DNA of 32,481 nucleotides, from assembly GCA_029243145.1 (NCBI GenBank), contig JAQWSQ010000157.1:1-32481 (forward strand), given 5' to 3'. The notes beneath the pieces were generated by a model. That model was not told the DNA's origin and made no database searches. It saw only the letters and a list, made by a program, of their open reading frames with translations. Positions 1 to 8,024 of this stretch are shown here, in pieces; within the stretch, counting starts at the first letter, position 1, and every line of letters starts with the position of its first letter. A program made the position numbers and the translations under genes. This stretch comes from Planctomycetaceae bacterium (GTDB lineage: Bacteria; Planctomycetota; Planctomycetia; Planctomycetales; Planctomycetaceae).

Positions 1-163
1 TCCTTACACCCCTCTTTCAGGACACGCACTATCTAAGCGATTGTCTACAACTTCAATCTCTCAGGTTTTCGTCACAAACGCGATGATTTCTTGATTGTTG
101 TGGAGTTCGCTCCTCGACTACACTGAAGTTCTCAAATACAAAGCCTACCCCCCGGAGATTCTT

Positions 164-892
164 ATGTCTCGTTTAATGCTCGTTGCCGTTTTGCTGTCGC
201 TCTGTTTGTCGTCCGCAAATGCGGCCTCGCCCGATGAGTACAAAGCCCGTGGGCATCTGATCTTTGAAGATGATTTTGAGCGGGACGAATCGACGCCCGG
301 CAAAGAAGAGATCGGTAACGGCTGGACGAGTAACAGTCCGTGGCGAGCCAAAGGGAATCAACAGGTCGATTTAGTGGACGGGGCGATGAAAGTCACCCGA
401 CATAAAGTCGCCGATCATGGCGTCGCCATCTTTCAGAAGCTCGACTTTCAGGATGCCGCCGTCGAACTGCGTTTCAAACTCGGTCAAGGAGACAGTCTGG
501 GCCTGGACTTTGTGGATCGTGAAGTAAAAACGATTCACGCCGGTCACCTCTGCATGGCGAGAGTCGCCCTTAACAAAATGACGATGATGGATTCCAAGAC
601 CGGTCACATGGACAACAAAATTCGTGACCGTCGTCAGGCAGGAGAGAAGTCACCCGAATTGACGAAACTGATTAATAGCAAGAAGAAGGATGTGATACTG
701 GATCTTGCCCCCAATTCGTGGCACACCTTGCTGGTGGTCGTTGAAGGGCCGATGATGGCCACTTATCTAGACGGCAAGCTGGTGGGCGAATTTGAATCGG
801 TGGGAATCGCTCATCCGACGAAGAGAATGATCACACTCGCGGTCGGGAAGAAAGCTACCGTCGACGATGTGAAGGTTTGGAAACTGAAGTGA
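164..892 (+). CDS. Secreted LamG/DUF1080-like jellyroll protein, function unknown
   Basis: The 242-residue product starts with a short hydrophobic signal peptide (about residues 1-20, ending SSANA-A), so it is probably exported. The ATG at 164 is chosen over upstream starts because the signal peptide begins there and a purine-rich CCGGAG lies 7 bases before it. The body has the beta-rich pattern of concanavalin-A-like jellyroll domains: an early FEDDFER segment, an alternating hydrophobic middle, then [12 protein letters not shown] and a [13 protein letters not shown] strand pair, finishing with VDDVKVWKL. This C-terminal pattern is typical of the DUF1080/LamG-like secreted proteins abundant in planctomycetes. 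No catalytic residues can be named. It ends about 100 bases from the converging symporter gene and appears to be a single-gene unit. Confidence 0.75.
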   Translation: MSRLMLVAVLLSLCLSSANAASPDEYKARGHLIFEDDFERDESTPGKEEIGNGWTSNSPWRAKGNQQVDLVDGAMKVTRHKVADHGVAIFQKLDFQDAAVELRFKLGQGDSLGLDFVDREVKTIHAGHLCMARVALNKMTMMDSKTGHMDNKIRDRRQAGEKSPELTKLINSKKKDVILDLAPNSWHTLLVVVEGPMMATYLDGKLVGEFESVGIAHPTKRMITLAVGKKATVDDVKVWKLK

Positions 893-954
893 GGGTGAGT
901 CGAGTCGATTAACGCAGCGTGACCCTCCAAATGAATAGATCTGCTTACGAATTG

Positions 955-995
955 TTGGGTGATGCCTCGCTTCGTTCGGCTAACTCAACCTACGA
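955..995. repeat. Imperfect palindromic intergenic repeat
   Basis: Between the two converging genes the sequence GTTGGGTGATGCC is followed, after a short TCGCTTCG-containing loop, by GGCTAACTCAACC, its imperfect inverted copy. On the minus strand it reads GTAGGTTGAGTTAGCC. From general knowledge this resembles short palindromic elements of the GTAGGTTGAGTTAGC type that recur between genes in many bacterial genomes. Only one copy is visible here, so repeat status is inferred. It could also help transcription stop between the converging genes, but there is no T-run. Confidence 0.4.
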
Positions 996-2576
996 ATTTC
1001 GTGGCCGGTGGCCCTGTTTATCAACATTTTTCACCACCGATTTGAAGGTGAACTCTCCGCCGTGCGGTTGGCCCACGATGAGGCTCAAGCCCCACGAGAG
1101 CAACATCGACAAACCAAATCCAATCGGCCAGAACCAGATTGAAAACCAGTTGTCGAACGCGACCATCAAGTACAAAGTTGCGGCAGCAGAAATGAGAGTC
1201 CCTATAAAGACGCCCGGCGTGGTGACTTTGGGATAGAAGAACGCGAGTAAAAAGACGGCCAGTAATGGTCCACCGAACGCGGCCGTGAGCATCTTGCCGA
1301 TCGTGAAGACATCTCCCAGCGGTCCGACGAAGAGTGCGAGAGTCACTGAGACGGCACCGATGCTGATGATTAAAATGCGAATCAGTCGGACATCGTCTTT
1401 ATCGTCCTCCGGTTTCAGATGAGGCAGTAATCGATCTCGAAAGTCGACGACGAATGCCGTGGTGACCGAGTGGATTCCCGAATCGATACTCGACATGATG
1501 GCGGCCATCAATGCCGCTAAAAATAAGCCTTTGAACCCCATCGGAAAATGATCTTTGACAAACCTTGGCAGGGCTTGGTCTTGCAGTTTATGGGCCACCA
1601 TTTCGGCATGAATTTCTTCTGCTGACAAGCCTGTTAACTCTGCCTCAGTCATGCCTGCTTCGATCAGCAGAGGGTGCAGATCGGTCGGGTGTTCAGCGTA
1701 GTAGCCGAAGAGTCCCACACCGATGACGAGTAGTGCGGGGACGACGAGCCAGATGCCGATGATGGTCAACACAAAGCCTCGTTGAGAGGTCTTTTCAGAA
1801 TCGGCAGCCAAATAGCGTTGGACGGCAACTTGATCAGCACCGAATGCCGACATGGCTTCGAGAAAGATCCCAACCAGCACGACCCAACTCCCGAACTGGA
1901 GTGTCATGGACGGGGTGAAATCAACCAGCATATGTGGCCGGTCGGAGGTGTATTTCTCCAACATCTCGGTGACGCCCCCCGATTGTTGAGAGATGAGCAA
2001 TCCCAACGCCATCAGAATCGTGATTGAGAAAATAATGAACTGAATCACGTCGGTCCACATGACGGCCCGCAAGCCCCCCATCATCGTGTAAAGAATCGAA
2101 ACAATTCCCAGCGCAATGATGACGATATATTGATCAACTCCCGAAACAGCCGCCACGACCAATGATGCAGCGAATGTCGCCGATGCCATCCAGCCAATGC
2201 GTAAGAGAATAAACAGTCCACTAGCCAGGCAACGAACCGAGACATGAAACCGACGTTCGAGATATTCGTACGCGGTGGGGCATTTCAGTCGCGAGTACAT
2301 CGGTATGAAAACCCATACGATGATCGGGAAGATCGCCGTATGAGCAATGAGCGTCAACCAGATTTTCAGGCTCTCGCCATACACGATGGACGGGTAGAAG
2401 ACGAAACTGTTGGACGAGAACAGAGTTGCCATGACCGACAAGCCGACGGTGAACCAACCCATCGAATGACTGGCTTCAAAGAATTCGTCGCGGGATTGAT
2501 TGCGTCCAAACCAGACGCCGAGACCGACCGTCATGAGGAGATAAGCGAGAACAACGAGATAATCGAGTGGTGTCAT
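990..2576 (-). CDS. Sodium:solute symporter (SSS family)
   Basis: The 528-residue product is an integral membrane carrier of the SSS family, which couples Na+ entry to uptake of sugars, amino acids or other small solutes. It opens with a membrane helix (DYLVVLAYLLMTVGLGVWFG) directly followed by the N-terminal SSS signature region (SRDEFFEASHSMGWF), then shows about a dozen further hydrophobic segments, including YTMMGGLRAVMWTDVIQ and AALMAAIMSSIDSGIHSV, both characteristic of the family. The ATG at 2576 is chosen because the first helix starts just after it; an upstream extension to 2741 is non-hydrophobic and overlaps the divergent hicA promoter. The substrate cannot be read from sequence; surrounding polysaccharide-degradation genes make a sugar plausible. 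Confidence 0.93.
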   Translation of the reverse strand: MTPLDYLVVLAYLLMTVGLGVWFGRNQSRDEFFEASHSMGWFTVGLSVMATLFSSNSFVFYPSIVYGESLKIWLTLIAHTAIFPIIVWVFIPMYSRLKCPTAYEYLERRFHVSVRCLASGLFILLRIGWMASATFAASLVVAAVSGVDQYIVIIALGIVSILYTMMGGLRAVMWTDVIQFIIFSITILMALGLLISQQSGGVTEMLEKYTSDRPHMLVDFTPSMTLQFGSWVVLVGIFLEAMSAFGADQVAVQRYLAADSEKTSQRGFVLTIIGIWLVVPALLVIGVGLFGYYAEHPTDLHPLLIEAGMTEAELTGLSAEEIHAEMVAHKLQDQALPRFVKDHFPMGFKGLFLAALMAAIMSSIDSGIHSVTTAFVVDFRDRLLPHLKPEDDKDDVRLIRILIISIGAVSVTLALFVGPLGDVFTIGKMLTAAFGGPLLAVFLLAFFYPKVTTPGVFIGTLISAAATLYLMVAFDNWFSIWFWPIGFGLSMLLSWGLSLIVGQPHGGEFTFKSVVKNVDKQGHRPRNS

Positions 2577-2725
2577 GGGAGGGCCGTTGGTAGGAGACGT
2601 AGGTGGGTTGCTCGGTAAGATTAACCGGAAACCGAAGAGTAATCGATGTTTTTCCTTGATCGAATAGTGGTGGGGCGTATAGTGATCTGTGGTTTTGGTG
2701 GCCCGGCAGTTTAAAACTTCAAAAC

Positions 2726-2754
2726 TTGATAGTAGTATCAAAAAGTGGTATCAT
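2726..2754 (+). promoter_or_regulatory. hicAB promoter with overlapping operator-like repeats
   Basis: A TTGATA box (2726-2731) and a TATCAT box (2749-2754) are separated by exactly 17 bases, an excellent sigma70-type arrangement placed about 40 bases before the hicA start. Inside it TGATA (2727-2731) and TATCA (2736-2740) form a perfect inverted repeat with a 4-base loop, and TATCA recurs at 2749-2753 within the -10 box. HicB antitoxins usually carry a DNA-binding domain and repress their own operon, so these half-sites are a likely HicB operator. Binding itself is inferred. Confidence 0.65.
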
Positions 2755-2794
2755 TGAATACGAGATGTTTGCCGATGATGAAGGTATTGTTCCA

Positions 2795-3046
2795 ATGGCG
2801 AAACATCAGAAGACGCTGAATTTGATTTTTACGAATCCAGTTCTTGGCAACATTGCCTGGCGAGATATTGAAAAGATGTTGGTGAATTATGGGGCCGAGA
2901 TCTCAGAAGGAAGAGGATCGAGAGTGAGGGTTGCCCTCAATGGTGAAAGAGCGGTTTTTCACCGTCCGCATCCTGAAAAAGAGACCGACCGCGGAGCGGT
3001 GAAATCTGTTCGCGAGCTTCTGGAAAATGCAGGGGTTGTTCCATGA
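2795..3046 (+). CDS. hicA: HicA-family mRNA interferase toxin
   Basis: The 83-residue product from the ATG at 2795 matches HicA toxins of the variant with the core GSRVRVALNGERAVFHRPHP followed by GAVKSVRELLENAGV. HicA is a small double-stranded-RNA-binding-fold ribonuclease that cleaves mRNA; the His residues in VFHRPHP lie where the catalytic His of the family is expected. The start was chosen because the family homology begins at MAKHQKTL and an AAGG stretch lies upstream; in-frame extension to 2726 would run through the promoter. Its stop overlaps the hicB start (ATGA), so the two are translationally coupled. The toxin-first gene order is usual for hicAB. Confidence 0.9.
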   Translation: MAKHQKTLNLIFTNPVLGNIAWRDIEKMLVNYGAEISEGRGSRVRVALNGERAVFHRPHPEKETDRGAVKSVRELLENAGVVP

Positions 3047-3381
3047 GATACAAAAGCTACACCGCACGGTATGAGTTGGATGAGGAGGCTGGCCTGTTTC
3101 ACGGGCGAGTATTGGGGATTCGTGATGTTGTCACGTTTCAGGGGGAGTCTGTCGGCGAGTTGATTCAAGCCTTCCATGACTCTGTCGATGACTATTTGGC
3201 TTTTTGCGCCGAACGCGGAGAAGAACCCCAAAAGCCGTTCTCGGGAAATTTCATGCTTCGCATCCCGCCAGAACTTCATCGGGCTGCATCCATGGAGGCC
3301 GAAATTTCCGACTGTAGTCTCAATCAGTGGGTTGCGGATGTCATCGAGTCCCGCGTTAAGCAGATTGCCAACTCCTCCTAA
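3043..3381 (+). CDS. hicB: HicB-family antitoxin
   Basis: The 112-residue protein starts inside the hicA stop codon. Residues 1-60 have the HicB partial RNase-H-like fold pattern (YTARYELDEEAGLFHGRVLGI, then VTFQGESVGELIQAFHDSVDDYLAFC), which blocks HicA. Residues 75-108 (GNFMLRIPPELHRAASMEAEISDCSLNQWVADVIESRV) have a ribbon-helix-helix pattern for DNA binding and operon autoregulation. Its TAA stop lies in a CTAA that is also the stop of the converging DUF58 gene, so the two 3' ends overlap by four bases with no room for a separate terminator. Confidence 0.92.
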   Translation: MRYKSYTARYELDEEAGLFHGRVLGIRDVVTFQGESVGELIQAFHDSVDDYLAFCAERGEEPQKPFSGNFMLRIPPELHRAASMEAEISDCSLNQWVADVIESRVKQIANSS

Positions 3382-4277
3382 AACCGTGCTTGTCGCTGGG
3401 ACAGATATTCCAACAACGCCTTGTCGAATGGCATGCTTGTGTCGAGCGCGACATAGTCGGCACCAATCGAGAGGCATTCTTTTTTGTAACGCCCGCGGAG
3501 TTCTGCGACAGCGTCCAGATAGTCGCTCCGCATGCCGTCAGCATCGAGCACGAGGTTCTCGTTGGATTCAGGATCTTTCAGATCCACCATCCCTTCAAAC
3601 GGGAAATAAACCTCGGCTTCATCCAGCACATGGAACAGAATGATGTCGTGTCCGGCAAAGCGAAGTTGTCGCAGCGAGGCGATGACTTCATCGGGGTCGG
3701 CCAACAAATCCGTGAAGATCATCAATAAACTGCGAGTGCGAATCATCGCGCCGATTTGCTTCAAATTGGCGGCGAGTTCAGTCTGCCCGGCAGGCTTTGC
3801 TTTGGCCAGCATGCCGAGCAAATTACCGAGTTGTGACCGTTTGCTTTTGGGGGGTAGAGAATTCCGCAGTTTCTCATCGAAGGTGATCAAGCCGACTGGG
3901 TCTTGTTGGTGGATCATCATGTAGCCGAGTGCGGCGGCCAGGCAAATGGCATAATCGAATTTGGTCAAGTCTTGCCGATAGGTGTAGCCCATGCTCTCGG
4001 ACAGGTCCATCAACAAATAACCCTGAATATTCGTCTCGGCTTGATACTTCTTGATGTAATAGCGGTCGGTCTTGGCGTAGACGAGCCAGTCAATATCTTT
4101 CGGGTCGTCGCCTTGTGTGTATCGGCGATGTTCACTGAACTCGACTGAGAAACCATGAAAGGGCGAGGCGTGTAACCCTTGGAGAAATCCTTCTACGATA
4201 AACTTGGCCCGTAAATCGAGCCGGGAGACCGTCTGTATCACGGAAGGCTTGAGATAGGATTCGGCGGTTTTGGTCAT
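3378..4277 (-). CDS. DUF58 domain protein (vWA-like, MoxR partner)
   Basis: This 299-residue soluble protein belongs to the DUF58 family, typically encoded next to MoxR ATPases. The N-terminal half carries the family signature (LHASPFHGFSVEFSEHRRYTQGDDPKDIDWLVYAKTDRYYIKKYQAET), followed by a von Willebrand A-like domain whose metal-binding motif DLSES (D-x-S-x-S) is intact near residue 92, and a later FTDLLADPDEV strand. Family members are thought to act as adaptors or substrates of MoxR chaperone-like ATPases; the exact role here is unknown. It is downstream of moxR in the same direction but separated from it by a four-helix-bundle gene. The BatA/BatB-like vWA genes that often follow are absent because hicAB converges here. 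Confidence 0.92.
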   Translation of the reverse strand: MTKTAESYLKPSVIQTVSRLDLRAKFIVEGFLQGLHASPFHGFSVEFSEHRRYTQGDDPKDIDWLVYAKTDRYYIKKYQAETNIQGYLLMDLSESMGYTYRQDLTKFDYAICLAAALGYMMIHQQDPVGLITFDEKLRNSLPPKSKRSQLGNLLGMLAKAKPAGQTELAANLKQIGAMIRTRSLLMIFTDLLADPDEVIASLRQLRFAGHDIILFHVLDEAEVYFPFEGMVDLKDPESNENLVLDADGMRSDYLDAVAELRGRYKKECLSIGADYVALDTSMPFDKALLEYLSQRQARF

Positions 4278-4287
4278 TTGGTCATTT

Positions 4288-4778
4288 GTGCTTTGTGCTT
4301 AGCAAAAAATGTAGTTTGATATTTCACATTATTGATCGAATATACGCATTCAATCGCGGAGCCAGTTCATCCACCAATGGCTTGAGTCGTTCAATATCTT
4401 CTTGATTTAGGAGATCTCTTCGATAAGCGCGTCTTAACCAATGTTGAGTTTCGTTGAGCGATCCTCTTGCCATTCTGGCAAATCTACGTGTTTCCGGTTT
4501 CGAACCTCTGCCGGTTCCTTCCGCAATATTTGCCCCAATTGAATCTGCGGAGCGAACGATCTGACCTCCCAGGGTGCTTTTCTCAAACGCGCTCCACGTT
4601 TTCGTGAGTCGCCAGATCTCATCCAAGAGCTGTTCGGAAAGTTGGTAGATTTCCAAGTTTTCGAAATTCGTTTGTGGCATATTGATCCCTGTTTTGAGGA
4701 AAGGAGGGATGTGATCAAATGGATATTATTCACCTTTAAGGATCAAAACCAAAGAACAAAATACAAAAAACAAAGCAC
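4288..4778. repeat. Inverted 9-mers flanking the four-helix-bundle gene
   Basis: GTGCTTTGT at 4288-4296 and its exact inverse ACAAAGCAC at 4770-4778 flank the gene. Both lie in A/T-rich, repetitive stretches (GTCATTTGGTCATTTGTGCTTTGTGC on the left in overlapping words; AACAAAATACAAAAAAC on the right). They may mark the edges of an inserted unit, but 9 bases in low-complexity DNA can also match by chance. Confidence 0.3.
4324..4680 (-). CDS. Four-helix-bundle protein (S23/IVS type)
   Basis: This 118-residue all-helical protein matches the four-helix-bundle family first known from 23S rRNA intervening sequences. The signature FENLEIYQLSEQLLDEIWRLT, SLGGQIVRSADSIGANIAEG-like segment (here STLGGQIVRSADSIGANIAEG) and RFARMARGSLNETQHWLRRA are all present. 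A short AGGG lies 6 bases before the ATG. These proteins are related in fold to the Avd accessory protein of diversity-generating retroelements, but most copies, as here, stand alone with unknown function. It sits between moxR and its usual DUF58 partner, flanked by AT-rich low-complexity sequence, which suggests later insertion. Confidence 0.9.
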   Translation of the reverse strand: MPQTNFENLEIYQLSEQLLDEIWRLTKTWSAFEKSTLGGQIVRSADSIGANIAEGTGRGSKPETRRFARMARGSLNETQHWLRRAYRRDLLNQEDIERLKPLVDELAPRLNAYIRSIM

Positions 4779-4782
4779 ACCA

Positions 4783-5802
4783 TCATTCATACTTGGGAAT
4801 GTTGGGTTCGGGGACCGTTTGCACTAATCGTTCGATGATACTCTCTGCTGTCATTCCTTCCGCTTGTGCCTGGAAGTTGGGTGAGATGCGGTGGCGTAAA
4901 ACGGGAATCGCGACCTTGCGAATATCGTCGAGTGCGATGCTTGGCCGACCGTCCATCGCGGCGATGGCTTTGCCACCCGAGATGAGATATTGGCCAGCAC
5001 GAGGACCGGCTCCCCAATCGATCATCTCTTTAATGAAGTCGGGAGCGCTGCCATCGGAAGGGCGTGTGGCGCGAACGAGTCGGGCGACATAATTTATGGT
5101 GAGCGGTGAGGCTTCGATCTGTTTAACTTGACTCTGCAGGTACAGAATCGATTTCGCAGAGAGAACTTTACGGACTTCCGCTTTCTCGCCACGCGAGGTG
5201 AGATCGAGAATCTGTTCCTCTTCATCGAGACTGGGATAATCGACTTTAACATTGAACATGAATCGGTCGAGTTGGGCTTCGGGTAGGGGGTACGTTCCTT
5301 CCTGCTCGATGGGGTTTTGTGTGGCGATCACAAAAAAGGGATCGGGCAGATCGTAGGTCGTTTGGCCAACTGTGACTTCATGCTCTTGCATTGACTGAAG
5401 TAAGGCGGCTTGTGTTTTGGGAGGTGTGCGGTTGATTTCGTCAGCGAGCAGGATGTTTGTGAATACGGGGCCTTGGACGAAACGGAATTCTCGCCGTCCT
5501 TCGTCGTTTTCGTCGAGAACATTGGTTCCCGTGATGTCGGATGGCATCAAGTCGGGCGTGAACTGAATCCGTTTGAAGGAGACGTCCAGGATGCGGGCGA
5601 GTGTGCTGACGAGTAGTGTTTTTGCCAAGCCGGGGACACCGACGAGCAAGCAATGCCCGCCGGTGAAAATCGCCGCGAGCAATTGCTCGATGACTTCATC
5701 CTGGCCGATGATGACTTTACTGAGTTCTTCACGCATCAAGAGTCGATGCTTACTGAACTTTTCCAGGAACTCGTCGAAGTCTCTTTGTTGCTGATCCGCC
5801 AA
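4783..5802 (-). CDS. MoxR-family AAA+ ATPase
   Basis: The 339-residue protein is a MoxR AAA+ ATPase, a cytoplasmic chaperone-like machine that remodels partner proteins. Visible elements in order: VIIGQDEVIEQLL helix, Walker A GVPGLAKT (about residues 55-62), the family strand FTPDLMPSDITGT, Walker B LLADEINR with PPKTQAALL, sensor 1 region FFVIATQNPIEQEGTYPLPEAQLDRF, and the C-terminal lid with GPRAGQYLI. All catalytic motifs are intact. The TTG at 5802 is chosen because GGAAAGG lies 6 bases upstream; a TTG at 5817 is an alternative adding five residues. No ATG exists near this end. It heads a minus-strand operon with the four-helix and DUF58 genes. Confidence 0.93.
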   Translation of the reverse strand: MADQQQRDFDEFLEKFSKHRLLMREELSKVIIGQDEVIEQLLAAIFTGGHCLLVGVPGLAKTLLVSTLARILDVSFKRIQFTPDLMPSDITGTNVLDENDEGRREFRFVQGPVFTNILLADEINRTPPKTQAALLQSMQEHEVTVGQTTYDLPDPFFVIATQNPIEQEGTYPLPEAQLDRFMFNVKVDYPSLDEEEQILDLTSRGEKAEVRKVLSAKSILYLQSQVKQIEASPLTINYVARLVRATRPSDGSAPDFIKEMIDWGAGPRAGQYLISGGKAIAAMDGRPSIALDDIRKVAIPVLRHRISPNFQAQAEGMTAESIIERLVQTVPEPNIPKYE

Positions 5803-5976
5803 GGGACGCCTTTCCAAGTGGGGGCTCGCGGTGTATCAATTTCGTAACAATCTCTTCACGAGGTAGCGTAACGAGAAATCGCAGAGAATTCGATATGTTG
5901 AGGCCCCGAACGAATCATCGCGGCGAAAATCGAGCAGATTTCCCTAAATTTCAAGAATTCGAATGTATTCAAGAAT

Positions 5977-6204
5977 TCAGTCGATTTCTGGATCGGGCAG
6001 GCGATATTTGATAGCCGGCATGAGGTATTCGCTCAGGTTTTTCGATCGGAGGCGTTCGGGATTGAAGATGCCTCGATTGCGGAGAAATGCCACCAGGGGA
6101 TCGTCCATTGGCTCAAGCTCAACTTTGTGAGATTGACTGTAATCGATTTGAAGATTCTCGAAGAAGGTTCGGGCATTCACATAGGAATTATGTGAGCCAC
6201 TCAA
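5977..6204 (-). CDS. Small hypothetical protein
   Basis: An open frame of 75 codons ends in a charged, proline-rich tail (PAIKYRLPDPEID). I do not recognise the family. The only start candidates are a TTG at 6204 and a GTG eight codons in; neither has a good ribosome site, and the frame stays open upstream to about 6240, so this may be the end of a degraded gene rather than an intact one. A DDPLVAFLRNRGIFNPERL segment has the composition of genuine protein. It lies downstream of the Fis-type regulator in the same direction. Confidence 0.35.
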   Translation of the reverse strand: MSGSHNSYVNARTFFENLQIDYSQSHKVELEPMDDPLVAFLRNRGIFNPERLRSKNLSEYLMPAIKYRLPDPEID

Positions 6205-6370
6205 AAGGTGCGAGGCGCCATCCTCCGTCTTATCGTTCTTAATTTAGTGGGCCAACCGATAGACCACAATTATGGACGATGCTGGTATCGCAGCGCAGTT
6301 CGTCGTTGAGTTTGAGTGAAACCATCGACCAATTGGCGGTCTCTTTGCCGAGTGTGACGAGCTTATGGGC

Positions 6371-7780
6371 TTACGCAGCGCGGCGTGTCGTTTCATCAAT
6401 CTCATCGTGAGTCGTAGGACGTCGATTGGATCCCGGGCCTCCACGAGGGGGGTAGCCGTACTGTCTGAGCTTTCCTGATAATGTTCGCAACCCGATACCG
6501 AGAGCTTGAGCGGTCTGTTCTCGGTTGCCCGCGAATCGATTGAATGTGGCTTCAATCAGTTGTCGTTCCATCTCGGCAAGTGACATCAGGCTAGTGGTGG
6601 GCTCAATATTTTCATGTTCACTTTCGAGCCAGGTGCTGATCAATTCGGCGGTCACAGTGCTACTGTTGTTTAGCAGAGTGATTTGAGAGAGAACTCGTTG
6701 CAACTGTTCTTCGTTTCTGGGCCAGGCATAATTTTCCAAGAGTTGCCACGCCTCCGCAGAGAGTATGGGAGGAAGTTGAGCGAGTCGAATGGAGTGTTCT
6801 GCCAGTGATCGTCGGATGATTTCTCGCAAGTCGTCTCGTCTTGCATTTAAGGCAGGAATTGCCACCGGTTGGAGGTCGTTACGTTCCTGGAGATACAAAC
6901 TCAAAGGTGAGTTTCGTAGAGGCCAGCTTGAGCCTTGGAACGAAAAGCACCAGCGAATGTTAATGTATCTTAGTGAATGACTTTCGGGACGCGAAATGGC
7001 AGGAGATTCGAGAAAACGAATGAGTTTTTTTTGTGTCGTTTGTGAGAGGCTGTCCGGGTTTTTCAGAAGCAGTGTTCCGCCATCAACTTGTTCAAGCAGC
7101 GGAGGTACTTGCCCCTCAGAATCATCACGGTATTCGAAGAGCTCTTGCTCAAAGACTGTGGAAGAGTAGCTTTCGCAATCCAGAGTCAGACATGGGCTAT
7201 CGGCGCGAGAACTTGATTGGTGGAGCGTCCAGACGACTGTTCTGTCATCGGCACCAGGTTTCCCCAACAAGAGGAGTGGAGTGTTACGATCTGCCTCGTC
7301 GAGTAGCTGAGTTTGTATTTTTTGCATCGGTTCGCTATTGCAAACCAGATCGCGAAACAGTTGTCTGGTAAATCGGCCTCGCCAATCGTTACGTTCTTCA
7401 CGAAGGAGCGAGCTTTGGATGACGTAGTGGATTAGTGAAGAGGCTTGTTCGAGGTTTTCTGATGTCGGCAGACGCTCGGCGAACTGAGAGATCGTTATTG
7501 GAATTTTGGAGGAGTTGGCCCAGAGGACTTGAGAGACATCCGATGCCGAATCAGCAATGTTCAGCAACTGTGATTCTGAGAGATTCGGACCACAAATGGC
7601 AATATTCCAAGAGGAATCAGTCACGATTTCCGGGGGTGATGTTTCGTCGTTCCAACGGAACGCGCGATGTCCGAGCGAAAGAATCGCTTGACTGAAAAGG
7701 GTCGTCGAATCGTCCGAGCAACCGGCAATCAGGACAGATGCCTGACCGGGCTGCTGTGTACGCAGCTTGGGCAGAGTCAT
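6371..7780 (-). CDS. Degenerate NtrC-like Fis-family regulator
   Basis: The 469-residue protein has the layout of a sigma54 activator: an N-terminal receiver-like region, a central AAA+-like domain and a C-terminal Fis helix-turn-helix (QLIEATFNRFAGNREQTAQALGIGLRTLSGKLRQYG). Each active part is eroded. The receiver region lacks a convincing phospho-acceptor Asp. The Walker A position reads LLLLGKPGADDRT instead of GESGTGKE, and Walker B reads GGTLLLKNPDSL instead of GGTLFLDEI. The GAFTGA loop that contacts sigma54 is absent between FEQELFEYRDD and the GGTLLL strand. It should therefore bind DNA but not hydrolyse ATP to open sigma54 promoters. The ATG at 7780 is preferred to a TTG at 7825, without a clear ribosome site for either. 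The reading frame itself is intact. Confidence 0.8.
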   Translation of the reverse strand: MTLPKLRTQQPGQASVLIAGCSDDSTTLFSQAILSLGHRAFRWNDETSPPEIVTDSSWNIAICGPNLSESQLLNIADSASDVSQVLWANSSKIPITISQFAERLPTSENLEQASSLIHYVIQSSLLREERNDWRGRFTRQLFRDLVCNSEPMQKIQTQLLDEADRNTPLLLLGKPGADDRTVVWTLHQSSSRADSPCLTLDCESYSSTVFEQELFEYRDDSEGQVPPLLEQVDGGTLLLKNPDSLSQTTQKKLIRFLESPAISRPESHSLRYINIRWCFSFQGSSWPLRNSPLSLYLQERNDLQPVAIPALNARRDDLREIIRRSLAEHSIRLAQLPPILSAEAWQLLENYAWPRNEEQLQRVLSQITLLNNSSTVTAELISTWLESEHENIEPTTSLMSLAEMERQLIEATFNRFAGNREQTAQALGIGLRTLSGKLRQYGYPPRGGPGSNRRPTTHDEIDETTRRAA

Positions 7781-7961
7781 AGGATCGAACTCGATGTGAT
7801 AAGGTGGTTCGGCGGTCCAACCCAACAGGAAGGAAAGGGGTGGTTGGTGCCAGTGGGACGTGGGATAACAGAAATGTTAAACCCACGGAAAAGGATGGGA
7901 CCGTTCTTTTAATATGTCGTGGAAGTATTTGTCAAGAGGAGTTTTGGTTTGCTCGGCGCAT

Positions 7962-7995
7962 AAAAAAAGACGGCCCCGGAAAATCCGAGGCCGTC
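7962..7995 (-). terminator. Rho-independent terminator of the Cys-rich gene
   Basis: On the minus strand GACGGCCTCGGA pairs with TCCGGGGCCGTC around a short TTT loop (stem arms 7969-7979 and 7984-7995, one mismatched position), followed by seven T residues (7962-7968 as A on the plus strand). It lies 30 bases past the stop of the Cys-rich gene and is the strongest terminator on this strand. Confidence 0.88.
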
Positions 7996-8024
7996 GAAAG
8001 CAACTCTAAGTAGACCAATTCGGT

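Noticed and set aside
891..927. GAGGGT/ACCCTC as a terminator of the first gene
   Set aside because: The stem is only 6 bases with a 25-base loop and no T-run.
4324..4680. A diversity-generating retroelement based on the Avd-like four-helix gene
   Set aside because: No reverse transcriptase, template repeat or variable repeat is present in the window.
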